Both the position numbers and the translations under genes were made by a program. Below, piece after piece: positions 8,779 through 17,175 of a DNA stretch of 64,000 bases. The number at the start of each line of letters is the position of its first letter. Positions within the stretch are counted from its first letter, which is position 1. The notes beneath the pieces were generated by a model. That model did not search any database and had not been told where the DNA came from. It was given only the letters and a program-made list of their open reading frames with translations. This DNA is from Candidatus Electryonea clarkiae (lineage in GTDB: Bacteria; Electryoneota; Electryoneia; Electryoneales; Electryoneaceae), in contig JAVCCM010000051.1 of assembly GCA_030765455.1 (NCBI GenBank), forward strand, positions 1 to 64,000, given 5' to 3'.

Positions 8779-10133
8779 GACTCATATTTAAAATATTGTT
8801 AGTAGTTTCATTTTCTCTTTTTTTTATAGCCCTTTCGTCTGCGGTGGAATTTGAATTCGGTGGACAGGTACGTGTCCAGCGAGTGTTAGAAGAAAATTTC
8901 GCGCTTGACACAAAACAGAATATGTACTACCTGCGTGACTTCCGTCATAGATCCCGATTACACGCCATTGCCCGTTTTAATCCGGCAGTCGTCTATTTTG
9001 AAATCGAGAATGATTCACGCTGGGGACTGCGAACAAATGCGCCGAACCAGTCGAATGATGATCAGCAACCAGGTGAATCAGGTGATATTTATATCAACAA
9101 TGTTTTCTTTGATATACCGGTGTCTTTTATCAGCGAATTAACTCCAACATGGCTCAGGGTTGGCAGGCAGTATTTTAGTATGAGCCGCGGACTGATAATA
9201 GACCGAAACAGTGATGATGCTCCCGATGCTTATGACGGCGCAAAGCTGGATATGGTGCTCGGACATGCTGGCTGGATAGACTGGGGAATGGACGTTTATT
9301 TCATTGAATCATTTCTTGCTCGTCCCCGTCGTCCTGAACGGCGTATCGATCAACGTGAAAACAATAATCTATACGGTATCATCCTGCGAATGGATACTGA
9401 TCCGACTCATTACCTTGCCCGTCAGTTCATTCGACCATATTTCTTTTCGCAGTATCAAGGGGAAGATAATCCACGTATTTCAAGCATGAAGCAATTTGCC
9501 GGATTTTATTCTGAAGGTGAACTGCCTTACTCGCTGAATGTTCTAAATATTGACCGGATACGGTACAGGGGCGAATACGCCCGTCAGTTTGGACATATCG
9601 ATCCTGTAATCGGAAACCGGGTCAATTATAATGGATATGCCTTCTATTCTGACCTGAATGTGAAATGGTGGCTTAAGGGTGGTATTGAGGTCAAGATTAA
9701 AGGCAGTTACCATTATGGAACAGGTGACAATCCAGCTACACCGGAAGATGAGACATTTCGAAGCGATTATCAGAATTATCGTCCGGGGGAAATTTTCGGC
9801 GAGGAACGTATCGGATCTGGATTCTATGATCATCTGTATGGTGGCGAACGGATGGGTAAGGGCGGCACAAATATCCAGATTATCAGACCGGCATTTGAAG
9901 TGGAGTGGCGTGCCTGGGAACTTGAAATTGAATGGTTCATGTACACCGCCGCTGAGGTTCCTGACGATGTTAGTAATGCTATAGGTGACGAGTGGGATGT
10001 CACTTTAATTTATAAGATGACAAAGAATATCAATACACATTTCAAAGCTGCTCGATTCCTTCCAGGGACGTTTTTTGATGGAAATATTGAACCGGCGAAT
10101 GAAATCGAGATGGAAATAAAACTTGATTTCTAA
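8775..10133 (+). CDS. Outer-membrane beta-barrel, alginate-export/porin-like
   Basis: This 452-residue protein has a signal peptide and alternating amphipathic strands throughout, ending in Phe (KLDF) as outer-membrane barrels do. The region 'FEFGGQVRVQR', 'RHRSRLHAIARFNP', 'WLRVGRQYFSMSRGLIIDR' and 'YDGAKLDMVLG' matches the alginate_exp/porin pattern, in which the strand motif 'vGRQ.....g.g.i....' recurs. It would form an outer-membrane channel for an anionic or sugar substrate, which is inference. The start is TTG 8775, overlapping the TGA of the lamin-tail gene behind GGGAGC, so it is translationally coupled. Substrate specificity is unknown. Confidence 0.8.
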   Translation: MRLIFKILLVVSFSLFFIALSSAVEFEFGGQVRVQRVLEENFALDTKQNMYYLRDFRHRSRLHAIARFNPAVVYFEIENDSRWGLRTNAPNQSNDDQQPGESGDIYINNVFFDIPVSFISELTPTWLRVGRQYFSMSRGLIIDRNSDDAPDAYDGAKLDMVLGHAGWIDWGMDVYFIESFLARPRRPERRIDQRENNNLYGIILRMDTDPTHYLARQFIRPYFFSQYQGEDNPRISSMKQFAGFYSEGELPYSLNVLNIDRIRYRGEYARQFGHIDPVIGNRVNYNGYAFYSDLNVKWWLKGGIEVKIKGSYHYGTGDNPATPEDETFRSDYQNYRPGEIFGEERIGSGFYDHLYGGERMGKGGTNIQIIRPAFEVEWRAWELEIEWFMYTAAEVPDDVSNAIGDEWDVTLIYKMTKNINTHFKAARFLPGTFFDGNIEPANEIEMEIKLDF

Positions 10134-10173
10134 TGCATATTTTCTAAATATATAACATATTTAACCAATTTGT

Positions 10174-10246
10174 TTCGCGCTAAGACGCAAAGTAAAATCC
10201 TGTATATCCTAAATATACTTGTATCTTGTAATCTTTTGGTTTTTGT
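10174..10246. repeat. Dispersed repeat, copy 1 (inverted relative to 55832-55911)
   Basis: The reverse complement of this segment matches 55832-55911 over about 70 nt. Shared blocks include GATTACA(A/G)GATACAAG, ATTTAGGATA and GCGTCTTAGCG. The other copy carries about 9 extra nt (CTTTGCGCC). The copy sits between the porin gene and the M3 peptidase gene and encodes nothing obvious. Confidence 0.75.
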
Positions 10247-10378
10247 CTTTTCCAGTTTAGAGATAGAGTCACAGAGAACACTGTGTTTTTGAACCTGTAT
10301 TTGTACTTACAGACTTTCATACCTTCAGTAATTCAAGCATACAGGTTTTAACTTTTTTTACTTATTGTGAGGGGCAGC

Positions 10379-12211
10379 ATGTCTTTTTTTACCGAATTGA
10401 ACAACCAATATCTCAAGCGTCATATTGAAAGAGAAGATGCATTCTGGTCAGCCAAAATGGCTCTAAAAGATGCCGTTGATGGAGAATTCGAAACAAAAGA
10501 ATTAGAGTTGAAAGAATTAATTTCCGATGCAAGTTTTCTTGAAAAAATCCGTCTTGAACTGGAACGTGATGATTTGACTGAAGATGAAAGAATTGGGTTT
10601 CAGGGCTGGAAACGTTTCTTTGAAGCGAATGCTATCGAAAACGAGGAAGCCAAAGAGGTTCAAAAAAAAATCATCGCCATGGAAGGCGAATTGGCACGAG
10701 CCCGGCGAGACATGAAACTTGGATATATCGATCCGGAAACAAAAGAATTTGTATCTGCCAGTTCTGTACAATTAAGGCTTATTGTTCAGACAGATGAGAA
10801 TGAGGCAAAGCGCAAAGCTGCATGGGAGGGACTGCGTAGTATTGAGAATTTCGTTCTTGATAATGGGCTTGTCGATATAATCAAAGAGCGCAACCGTTTA
10901 GGACGTTTGCAGGGATATACTGACTTCTATGAGTGGAGAGTACAGGTAAATGAGGGCTTTTCAAAGGAGAAACTTTTCCACCTGCTCGATCATCTCGCGG
11001 CTAACACAAAAGAGGTTTGCAAGGCGGCGGTAGAGAAAGTGATAAGCGAGAATGGTGAAGATGCAGCTCAACCATGGAATTTCGATTATGCTACCTCAGG
11101 AGATCTGACCGCTGAAAAAGACCCTTATATGCGTTTTGAGGATGCTCTGCTCCGTTGGGGGCGTTCTTTTGCAGCAATGGGAATACGTTATCGCGGTGCA
11201 ACACTGACCATTGATCTCATGGAACGTAAAGGGAAGTATGAGAATGGTTTTATGCATGGTCCATTCCCCGCTTTCATAGATAACGGTAAATTCCGTCCTG
11301 CAAAGATCAATTTCACCGCCAATGCCGTTCCCGGTCAGATGGGAAGCGGGCAACGTGCTATCGAGACATTTTTCCATGAGGGTGGACATGCGGCGCATTT
11401 CTCCAATATCCGTATGCCTTCGCCCTGTTTTTCCCAGGAGTTTGCGCCTACTTCAATCGCTTTTGCCGAAACTCAGTCCATGTTCCTCGACAGCATAGTC
11501 AATGATGCTGACTGGTTGACACTTTATTCAAAGAACAAAGACGGCAATCCCATACCCTTTGACCTGATTAAAAAGATACTCGAGGACAAGCAAAAATTTC
11601 GTTCAAACCTCCTTCGTAAATTGATGATTGTTCCCTATTTTGAAAGAGCGATTTATGAAATGGATGAAGCAGAACTTAACGCGGAGTCTATCCTTGAAGT
11701 GGGGCGCGATATCGAGCAAACCATGAGTTTCATGCCCTCCGACAGCCGTCCGATCCTGAGTGTCCCACACCTGCTGGAGAGTGATTCTTCGGCTTACTAC
11801 CATGCCTACGTGCTCGCAATGATGGCAGTTTACCAGACACGCGCCTTTTTTCTCGAGCGAGATGGTTTCATAACAGATAATCCTAAAATCGGACCCGACC
11901 TGGCAGAAATCTACTGGAAACCCGGTAATTCAAAAAACTTCCTCCAGTTGGTAGAAGAATTGACAGGGGAACCTTTCTCGGCAGACGCAACAATTGAGCT
12001 TGTAAACCAACCGCTTGAAGAGGTCTTTGAAGATGCTGAAAAGTCAGTACAGCGGGTAAACAAATCTCAGCCGTACCAGGACAAGGTAAATCTTGATGCG
12101 ATCATAACAATGGCTCACGGTGACGTGAAAATCGCCTCGACTGAAAATTCCTCTTTTGAGGATGTTGCGGAAATATATGGAAATTGGCTGATAAAGAAAG
12201 AAAATTCTTAA
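10379..12211 (+). CDS. M3-family oligoendopeptidase (PepF/thimet-like)
   Basis: This zinc metallopeptidase cleaves short peptides in the cytoplasm. The 610-residue product carries the M3 active-site helix HEGGHAAHF, with the HExxH-type motif at residues 333-337, followed 25-30 residues later by an acidic helix (FAETQSMFLDS) that supplies the third zinc ligand. No signal peptide is present. I use ATG 10379, preceded by GAGGGG, rather than the in-frame GTG four codons earlier. The third position of the motif is Gly where many M3 enzymes have Phe or Met; this still fits HExxH. The gene is monocistronic by position, and no terminator is seen before the convergent genes. Confidence 0.9.
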   Translation: MSFFTELNNQYLKRHIEREDAFWSAKMALKDAVDGEFETKELELKELISDASFLEKIRLELERDDLTEDERIGFQGWKRFFEANAIENEEAKEVQKKIIAMEGELARARRDMKLGYIDPETKEFVSASSVQLRLIVQTDENEAKRKAAWEGLRSIENFVLDNGLVDIIKERNRLGRLQGYTDFYEWRVQVNEGFSKEKLFHLLDHLAANTKEVCKAAVEKVISENGEDAAQPWNFDYATSGDLTAEKDPYMRFEDALLRWGRSFAAMGIRYRGATLTIDLMERKGKYENGFMHGPFPAFIDNGKFRPAKINFTANAVPGQMGSGQRAIETFFHEGGHAAHFSNIRMPSPCFSQEFAPTSIAFAETQSMFLDSIVNDADWLTLYSKNKDGNPIPFDLIKKILEDKQKFRSNLLRKLMIVPYFERAIYEMDEAELNAESILEVGRDIEQTMSFMPSDSRPILSVPHLLESDSSAYYHAYVLAMMAVYQTRAFFLERDGFITDNPKIGPDLAEIYWKPGNSKNFLQLVEELTGEPFSADATIELVNQPLEEVFEDAEKSVQRVNKSQPYQDKVNLDAIITMAHGDVKIASTENSSFEDVAEIYGNWLIKKENS

Positions 12212-12262
12212 GATTTTATCCCGAATTTAGGATCAGATATCTCCAACAGGATTTAGATCAAT

Positions 12263-12361
12263 TTATTTGATCAACATAACCTTCTGTGAAAACACCTGGT
12301 CAGATGTTTTCAGACGCATTAGTATAACACTATCCGAAATCATGGTTTCCAGAATTTGCAT
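12263..12361 (-). pseudogene. Stranded T9SS sorting-domain tail (remnant)
   Basis: Read on the minus strand, this 32-codon frame ends in RLKTSDQVFSQKVMLIK-stop, nearly the same as the last residues of the LVIVD T9SS protein (RLKASDQVFTQKVMLIK). The DNA match runs from 12247 to about 12330 against 17160-17243, at roughly 88% over the first 66 nt by eye, and continues 16 nt past the stop codon. A 1-nt deletion relative to the 17-kb copy lies just upstream of the conserved tail. The piece begins 2 nt after the stop of the DUF4249 gene. It is best read as the decayed end of a lost T9SS cargo gene or a recombination scar. Confidence 0.65.
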
Positions 12362-12363
12362 CT

Positions 12364-13152
12364 TTAAAAGAAAAAGACACTTTGTACCACAGATCCAAAG
12401 CAACCATATCCCCCATTAACAGTGGTGGCTGTTTCCTGGTATGATTGAGGTTTGATAGTCATCGACACATTCAGGTAGAACGCCAGATTTTCATCGTAGG
12501 CGTAGATTTCAGCCCATTGAATCGTTCCATAATCCGGGTCCAGATCAAAAGATGCCTCAACTGATTGATCATCAGTAGCAATAATTCGTTGCATCAAACC
12601 TATCAAGCCTTCACTATTGAGCGTGACAAGTACCACGTCATACATAAACGCATCATTGCAGCCCAGAATTGTAAACTTGCATTTATCACTTGAAATGGCG
12701 ACTGAAGATGAATCAATCACCGGTACAGAAGGCACCACCGTAGTTCCGGTAAGTTCGGGAAGGTCGGCGCCAGCAATCCTGATACTATATTCCCGGTTTA
12801 TTTTTGGTAAAAACAAGGAGTCCGTGTAATTCATAAACTCTTCTTCACGGCTTTCATAAAAAAATTCTGTACTGATTCCACTTTGCAGGTCAGTTATTAC
12901 AACTGAGGCATCCTCAATGGTTGGTTCGAACTCATCCTCAACCTCTTCGATATGATAAACCCGTTCGACATGCACAAACGAACTCCCCTCCATTCCATCA
13001 ACCCGCAACACGCCGATAATATTGAATCCTGGTTCAAAATCCACATCGAAAAGTCTGGTAGGCTGTGGTCCGGGATCGAGGTAACCGTCACAACTGACTA
13101 TTGCCATAGCTGACAGTACAGACAGGAAAATATATTCAGTTACTTTTTTCAT
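12364..13152 (-). CDS. DUF4249-like lipoprotein, TonB-receptor partner
   Basis: This 262-residue predicted lipoprotein has a signal peptide ending VSC at about residue 21, with Asp at +2. The sequence follows DUF4249 layout: an N-terminal strand 'FNIIGVLRVDG', then 'VHVERVYHIEE', 'IEDASVVITDLQSG' and 'REYSIRIAGADLPELTGTTVVPSVP'. Members of this Bacteroidetes family are outer-membrane lipoproteins usually coded directly after a TonB-dependent receptor, as here (9 bp downstream). The precise job is unknown; by analogy with SusD it may act as a lid or partner of the barrel. The C-terminus (VVQSVFFF) ends abruptly, and the following DNA is a foreign T9SS-tail fragment, so the natural end may have been altered. 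Confidence 0.75.
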   Translation of the reverse strand: MKKVTEYIFLSVLSAMAIVSCDGYLDPGPQPTRLFDVDFEPGFNIIGVLRVDGMEGSSFVHVERVYHIEEVEDEFEPTIEDASVVITDLQSGISTEFFYESREEEFMNYTDSLFLPKINREYSIRIAGADLPELTGTTVVPSVPVIDSSSVAISSDKCKFTILGCNDAFMYDVVLVTLNSEGLIGLMQRIIATDDQSVEASFDLDPDYGTIQWAEIYAYDENLAFYLNVSMTIKPQSYQETATTVNGGYGCFGSVVQSVFFF

Positions 13153-13161
13153 GCGATTCTC

Positions 13162-15504
13162 TTAAAATTTAATGTTGTATCCGACACTGACAATCGGCAC
13201 CCATTCCACGTCGAATCCATAATGACCGATATCAGGTATATACATATAAAATATTGGATTACGCCTTAAGAACAATACGTTTTGCACTTTCATAGTGAAA
13301 TAGGCTTCAGGTGAACCGAAAAATTCAGCCAGGTTGGCGCCAAATCCTTCCCTTAACCTCTTTTTATATCCCAGGTCCAAAAGGACACGTCTTGGGAAAC
13401 GAACGTTATTCTTCTCCGCTGTGATAGTCACAGGATATGAGGCATAGTCATTATACAACGGGTAATAAGAATATTTGCTCATATACCCGGTTTCCCAGGT
13501 TCGGGGAAAGCCTGAGGTAAGCTGCAATATTGTACTGGCGGTAATATCACGCGTCAGGCTATAAAGTAGAACAGCTTTGAAACTATGAGTCTGATCACCA
13601 TCGAACAGGTAATCTTTACCGTTAAGTATTGATGGAAAACTCCGTGTGGAACGTGAATATGAGTATCCTGTCCAGCCGGACAACCTGCCTGTTTTTCCTT
13701 TAAAAAGAAGCTCTGCGCCCCACGCTTCACCACTACCCTGCTCGAGAGCGGCATTAAGACCATATATAGATTGCAAAGAATTGTTGTAATCAAAACGATA
13801 ACAGTCATTCAATTCTTTGTAATAACCTGAAAGTGAGAAATCCAGGTTTTCATTGATATTGCCCTCTACCCCCGTGATATAATGCGTGGACTTGAGGGGA
13901 TTACGGTTTGAGAGGGGATAATAATAATCAACAAACTGGCTGAACTCATAATCCTGCGTGTTCATTGCAGTCAAGTACTGGCAATACTCACCCCATGCTG
14001 CTTTAAAAGTCAATTTGGATATCCTAATTGCCAGAGATGCACGTGGCTCTATACGCCATTTGTTCTCTGGCGTAAATCGGGCGCTTCGGTATCCGGCTTT
14101 CAATAATACATTTCCCAGTTTAACTTTGTCCTGGATAAAATATGATTGAAGTGTTGAGTTGCTTTTACTGGACAAATCCTTATCATACGAAAGCCCGGTT
14201 TTATTCTCGAATTGGTAGTAATTCTGTTCCGCACCGATATTCAATTCCTGGTTAAGTGGTGCATAGTAAACCAAATCACTCTTTGTAGTCATATCTGATA
14301 TTTTATTATAGATGCCGGTCTTATAGTCAAGCGCAATATCCACATTATCTTCGTTATCATCATCTTCGATTTCCAGTGAAAGGAATGTCTTGTTATCCAC
14401 ATCGAATCCGGAGTAGTAAACGTGTGATTCCAGGATCAGGCTTGGTGACAAAACCGATCTGGTTTTAATCCCACCCGCATAGTTATTGGTGGAAGTAAGA
14501 AATCCAGCGCTGAAATCGCGAAGCCCGGAGTCTTCATCAATATAAATTGAAAGACGTCCAATATCATAATCCATGTAATCACGAGCGTAAAATGTGGACA
14601 TCAAGAGTTTTGTCTTACCAATATTGAAGCGGCTTGCAGCGTTAAAATCACCCATATAGTTCGGCATGTTCAGTAACACTCTACTGAGAAGCGAGGTCAT
14701 GAACCGGCTTGAAATCATCGCCGTGCCACCACCGGCAATGGGGAATTCGGTGGCACCTACAAATCCTGATGTATTAGCGCTGAATTCACCTTTGAATTCT
14801 TCCTTATGTCCTTCTCGCGAGGTAATTGACAAGATTGAAGCGTTTCGTCCCCCGTATTCAGCACTGAAACCACCTACCAGCATCTCTATATTCTTGATGG
14901 CATAAGGATTAAAAACGGCTTGAAGACTGATCAGGTGATGTGGATTATATATGGTCATACCATCAAGCTGGACCATGTTTTCACTGGGGTCGCTCCCCCT
15001 GACATAATATTGGGGTGAAAATGGATCGCTGACTGTAACACTGGGTGAAAGTTTCACTAATTGGAACACATCCTGATTGAATTGAGGTACTTCAGTCAGC
15101 ACAATCGGGTCAATTTCAAAACTGGCAATATCGAGGTCTTTATCTATAATTTCTTCACGTTTTACCCGGATCTCCACTGCCTCGCTTTGAATAGCAGCAG
15201 GCTGCAGATGAACTGTTCCCAGAAACACATCGCCTTTATTGAGGTCAACTGTTTGACTGGTTTGTTCATATCCCAGGTGAGAGAAAACAAGCACAATATT
15301 CTGTTTTGGTAGGCCTGATACGACGAAAAATCCATCCAGATCAGTAGATGCGCCTTTGCGAAATCGTTCCGCCACAACATTTACCGCAATGATTGTTTCA
15401 CCAGTCTCATGGTCAGCCACATAACCTGATATACCGGCTGCATGGAGACTTGATGCGAATATGAGGAATATTACAGTAAGTAGATTCTTTAATTTCGGTT
15501 TCAT
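13162..15504 (-). CDS. TonB-dependent outer-membrane receptor with carboxypeptidase-like regulatory domain
   Basis: This 780-residue protein has a signal peptide and an N-terminal CarboxypepD_reg-like beta sandwich (GISGYVADHETGETIIAVNVVAER...). A plug domain follows (VPQFNQDVFQLVKLSPSV, YYVRGSDPSENMVQLDGM, IEMLVGGFSAEYGGRNASILSIT), then a 22-strand-type barrel with many aromatic belt residues. It would import a bulky substrate across the outer membrane using TonB energy; the substrate is not predictable. Its ATG overlaps the stop of the 349-residue gene (ATGA) and the DUF4249 lipoprotein gene follows 9 bp downstream, so the three genes form one operon. Confidence 0.92.
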   Translation of the reverse strand: MKPKLKNLLTVIFLIFASSLHAAGISGYVADHETGETIIAVNVVAERFRKGASTDLDGFFVVSGLPKQNIVLVFSHLGYEQTSQTVDLNKGDVFLGTVHLQPAAIQSEAVEIRVKREEIIDKDLDIASFEIDPIVLTEVPQFNQDVFQLVKLSPSVTVSDPFSPQYYVRGSDPSENMVQLDGMTIYNPHHLISLQAVFNPYAIKNIEMLVGGFSAEYGGRNASILSITSREGHKEEFKGEFSANTSGFVGATEFPIAGGGTAMISSRFMTSLLSRVLLNMPNYMGDFNAASRFNIGKTKLLMSTFYARDYMDYDIGRLSIYIDEDSGLRDFSAGFLTSTNNYAGGIKTRSVLSPSLILESHVYYSGFDVDNKTFLSLEIEDDDNEDNVDIALDYKTGIYNKISDMTTKSDLVYYAPLNQELNIGAEQNYYQFENKTGLSYDKDLSSKSNSTLQSYFIQDKVKLGNVLLKAGYRSARFTPENKWRIEPRASLAIRISKLTFKAAWGEYCQYLTAMNTQDYEFSQFVDYYYPLSNRNPLKSTHYITGVEGNINENLDFSLSGYYKELNDCYRFDYNNSLQSIYGLNAALEQGSGEAWGAELLFKGKTGRLSGWTGYSYSRSTRSFPSILNGKDYLFDGDQTHSFKAVLLYSLTRDITASTILQLTSGFPRTWETGYMSKYSYYPLYNDYASYPVTITAEKNNVRFPRRVLLDLGYKKRLREGFGANLAEFFGSPEAYFTMKVQNVLFLRRNPIFYMYIPDIGHYGFDVEWVPIVSVGYNIKF

Positions 15505-16550
15505 GGAAACACCGCCCCCAGTGTCAAAACGATACCGGTATCCATCTGGTCAATTACTGTTGGCAGGAAATTATAGGATTGATGAATCCCGAATCCCGCG
15601 TAAAACCATTTATGGAACGGTGGACGATATTCAATAACCGCAGTGCCGCTTGCATTCAACAGCAGTATATTTATAAAATCTACATGATCAAACTTGTCTT
15701 TTTCGAAATTGTTAAAACCAATTCTCGCAGTTCCGTTAATTCGCGCTATAAACAAAGAATTCAATCTTTTATACCAGTGTAAATCCCGTCCTCCAAACGC
15801 TATTGATTCATGTTTGGATGATTTCCGGTAATACAGGCTGGAGATTTTTCGGTAATACGTATCAAGCTGATCAATAGGATAATTCAGTGATAGACGAGTA
15901 TCTATGATGAATCCATCCCTTAACAGGATATTATCAGTCCAGACCTGGCATTGACGTTTATATAAGTGCGGCTCTATTGGTATAGTGGGGATATCGCCCT
16001 GGAGTGCGGCATATTGTCCGTCCATCCAATCGCTTATAACACCACCTGCAATACTGGCTGCTTTCTTCGCCTTGAAACGTTTCCGGTATTCCCATTGCCA
16101 CTCTTTGAGGGTTTTACCCACCCCATTCTCCAACCTGCTATAACCGTTGAGCACCATCACTTTCCGAAAGATCAAATCGCGATCATACCAGATTGAAATT
16201 TTATCAATGTTGAGCGAAAAATCAGTCTGCCGATTATCCAGATTCCATCGCTCAGAAATTGTTTGATCCAGTGGCTTATCCAGAACCATGTAACGGTCAA
16301 CGGGAATAAATCTGAGCTTTTTTATCTGATCGATAGTCATCACCGTCCCTGGAATCGAACGGTTATCGATTACCGAAACTTTGGGATTATCCAAATCAGC
16401 ATGAACAGTGGAGTCTAACTGGATAACTAATGTATCAGCTACCAGTTCATTGAGTTTGGGGATTTTTAGAAGTTGACCATTTGTCGGCGAAAACCACAGA
16501 AGAAGTAGTCCTGAGCAAGCTGAAAGGAATTGAAGAAGATAACGGTTCAT
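15501..16550 (-). CDS. Exported protein of unknown function, first gene of the TonB-receptor operon
   Basis: This 349-residue protein starts with a signal peptide (MNRYLLQFLSACSGLLLLWFS) and has alternating strands in its C-terminal half, ending 'GIVLTLGAVFP'. That fits an outer-membrane or periplasmic beta protein. The middle (DRDLIFRKVMVLNGYSRLENG) shows no family I recognise. It overlaps the receptor gene by 4 bp, so the products are probably made in fixed ratio and work together. I cannot assign a function. Confidence 0.7.
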   Translation of the reverse strand: MNRYLLQFLSACSGLLLLWFSPTNGQLLKIPKLNELVADTLVIQLDSTVHADLDNPKVSVIDNRSIPGTVMTIDQIKKLRFIPVDRYMVLDKPLDQTISERWNLDNRQTDFSLNIDKISIWYDRDLIFRKVMVLNGYSRLENGVGKTLKEWQWEYRKRFKAKKAASIAGGVISDWMDGQYAALQGDIPTIPIEPHLYKRQCQVWTDNILLRDGFIIDTRLSLNYPIDQLDTYYRKISSLYYRKSSKHESIAFGGRDLHWYKRLNSLFIARINGTARIGFNNFEKDKFDHVDFINILLLNASGTAVIEYRPPFHKWFYAGFGIHQSYNFLPTVIDQMDTGIVLTLGAVFP

Positions 16551-17175
16551 CTAACGAGCTTTCCAGAGATTGCTGATTCTGTAAGTGTACCGGTTTGCTA
16601 CCGGCTCACAAAATCCTGGCTGCGTTGAGTCAAAATCCCATCCGCCGTGTTATTATTGAACCACAGCGATTTCGCATATAACTTCAAATTTTACAAAGTC
16701 AATTTGGCTATTCGCAACAAAGATCATTGATTCCTTCCGCTCCTGCCAGCAACTCGTGCTTGAAATCCAAATTATCTGTCATCAGTTGGCTATTACAACG
16801 TAAGAAAAATAACCACGGTGGAAAAGTGCTGATCGCTTCTTCATTTATGGCTTTCCGGTTTCACCAAGATCAAATTGATGCATGATCATCGTCAAGCCGG
16901 TGGTTTTCCACATGAATCCAATCGAAAGCACATATTTGCGCAGGCCGAATATATGTGTTTCGGATAATCAAGCTGCGCATCATTGATTTAGCATACTTGA
17001 TTGTGTTTTGACCAGGCAGTCTAATGCACCAAAGTTAAAATTGTGGCTTCAGGCAATACATCTGTTTCAAGATAGCACTAATGTTTGTTTTGGCAGGCAT
17101 AAGAACTGTCGGTAGGGAATTCGGCTTTCTAAATACCTTCTGTTGTTATGCTTTTATATCAGGACATAGATCGTT
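16551..17175. other. Intergenic region, 625 bp, no gene seen
   Basis: This lies between the LVIVD protein gene (its 3' end) and the TonB-receptor operon (its 5' end), so the operon promoter should be near the high-coordinate side upstream of 16550. I see a small hairpin CCGGT-TTGCT-ACCGG near 16590 but no convincing promoter, RNA or open frame. The end at 17160-17175 belongs to the block duplicated at 12247. Confidence 0.5.
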
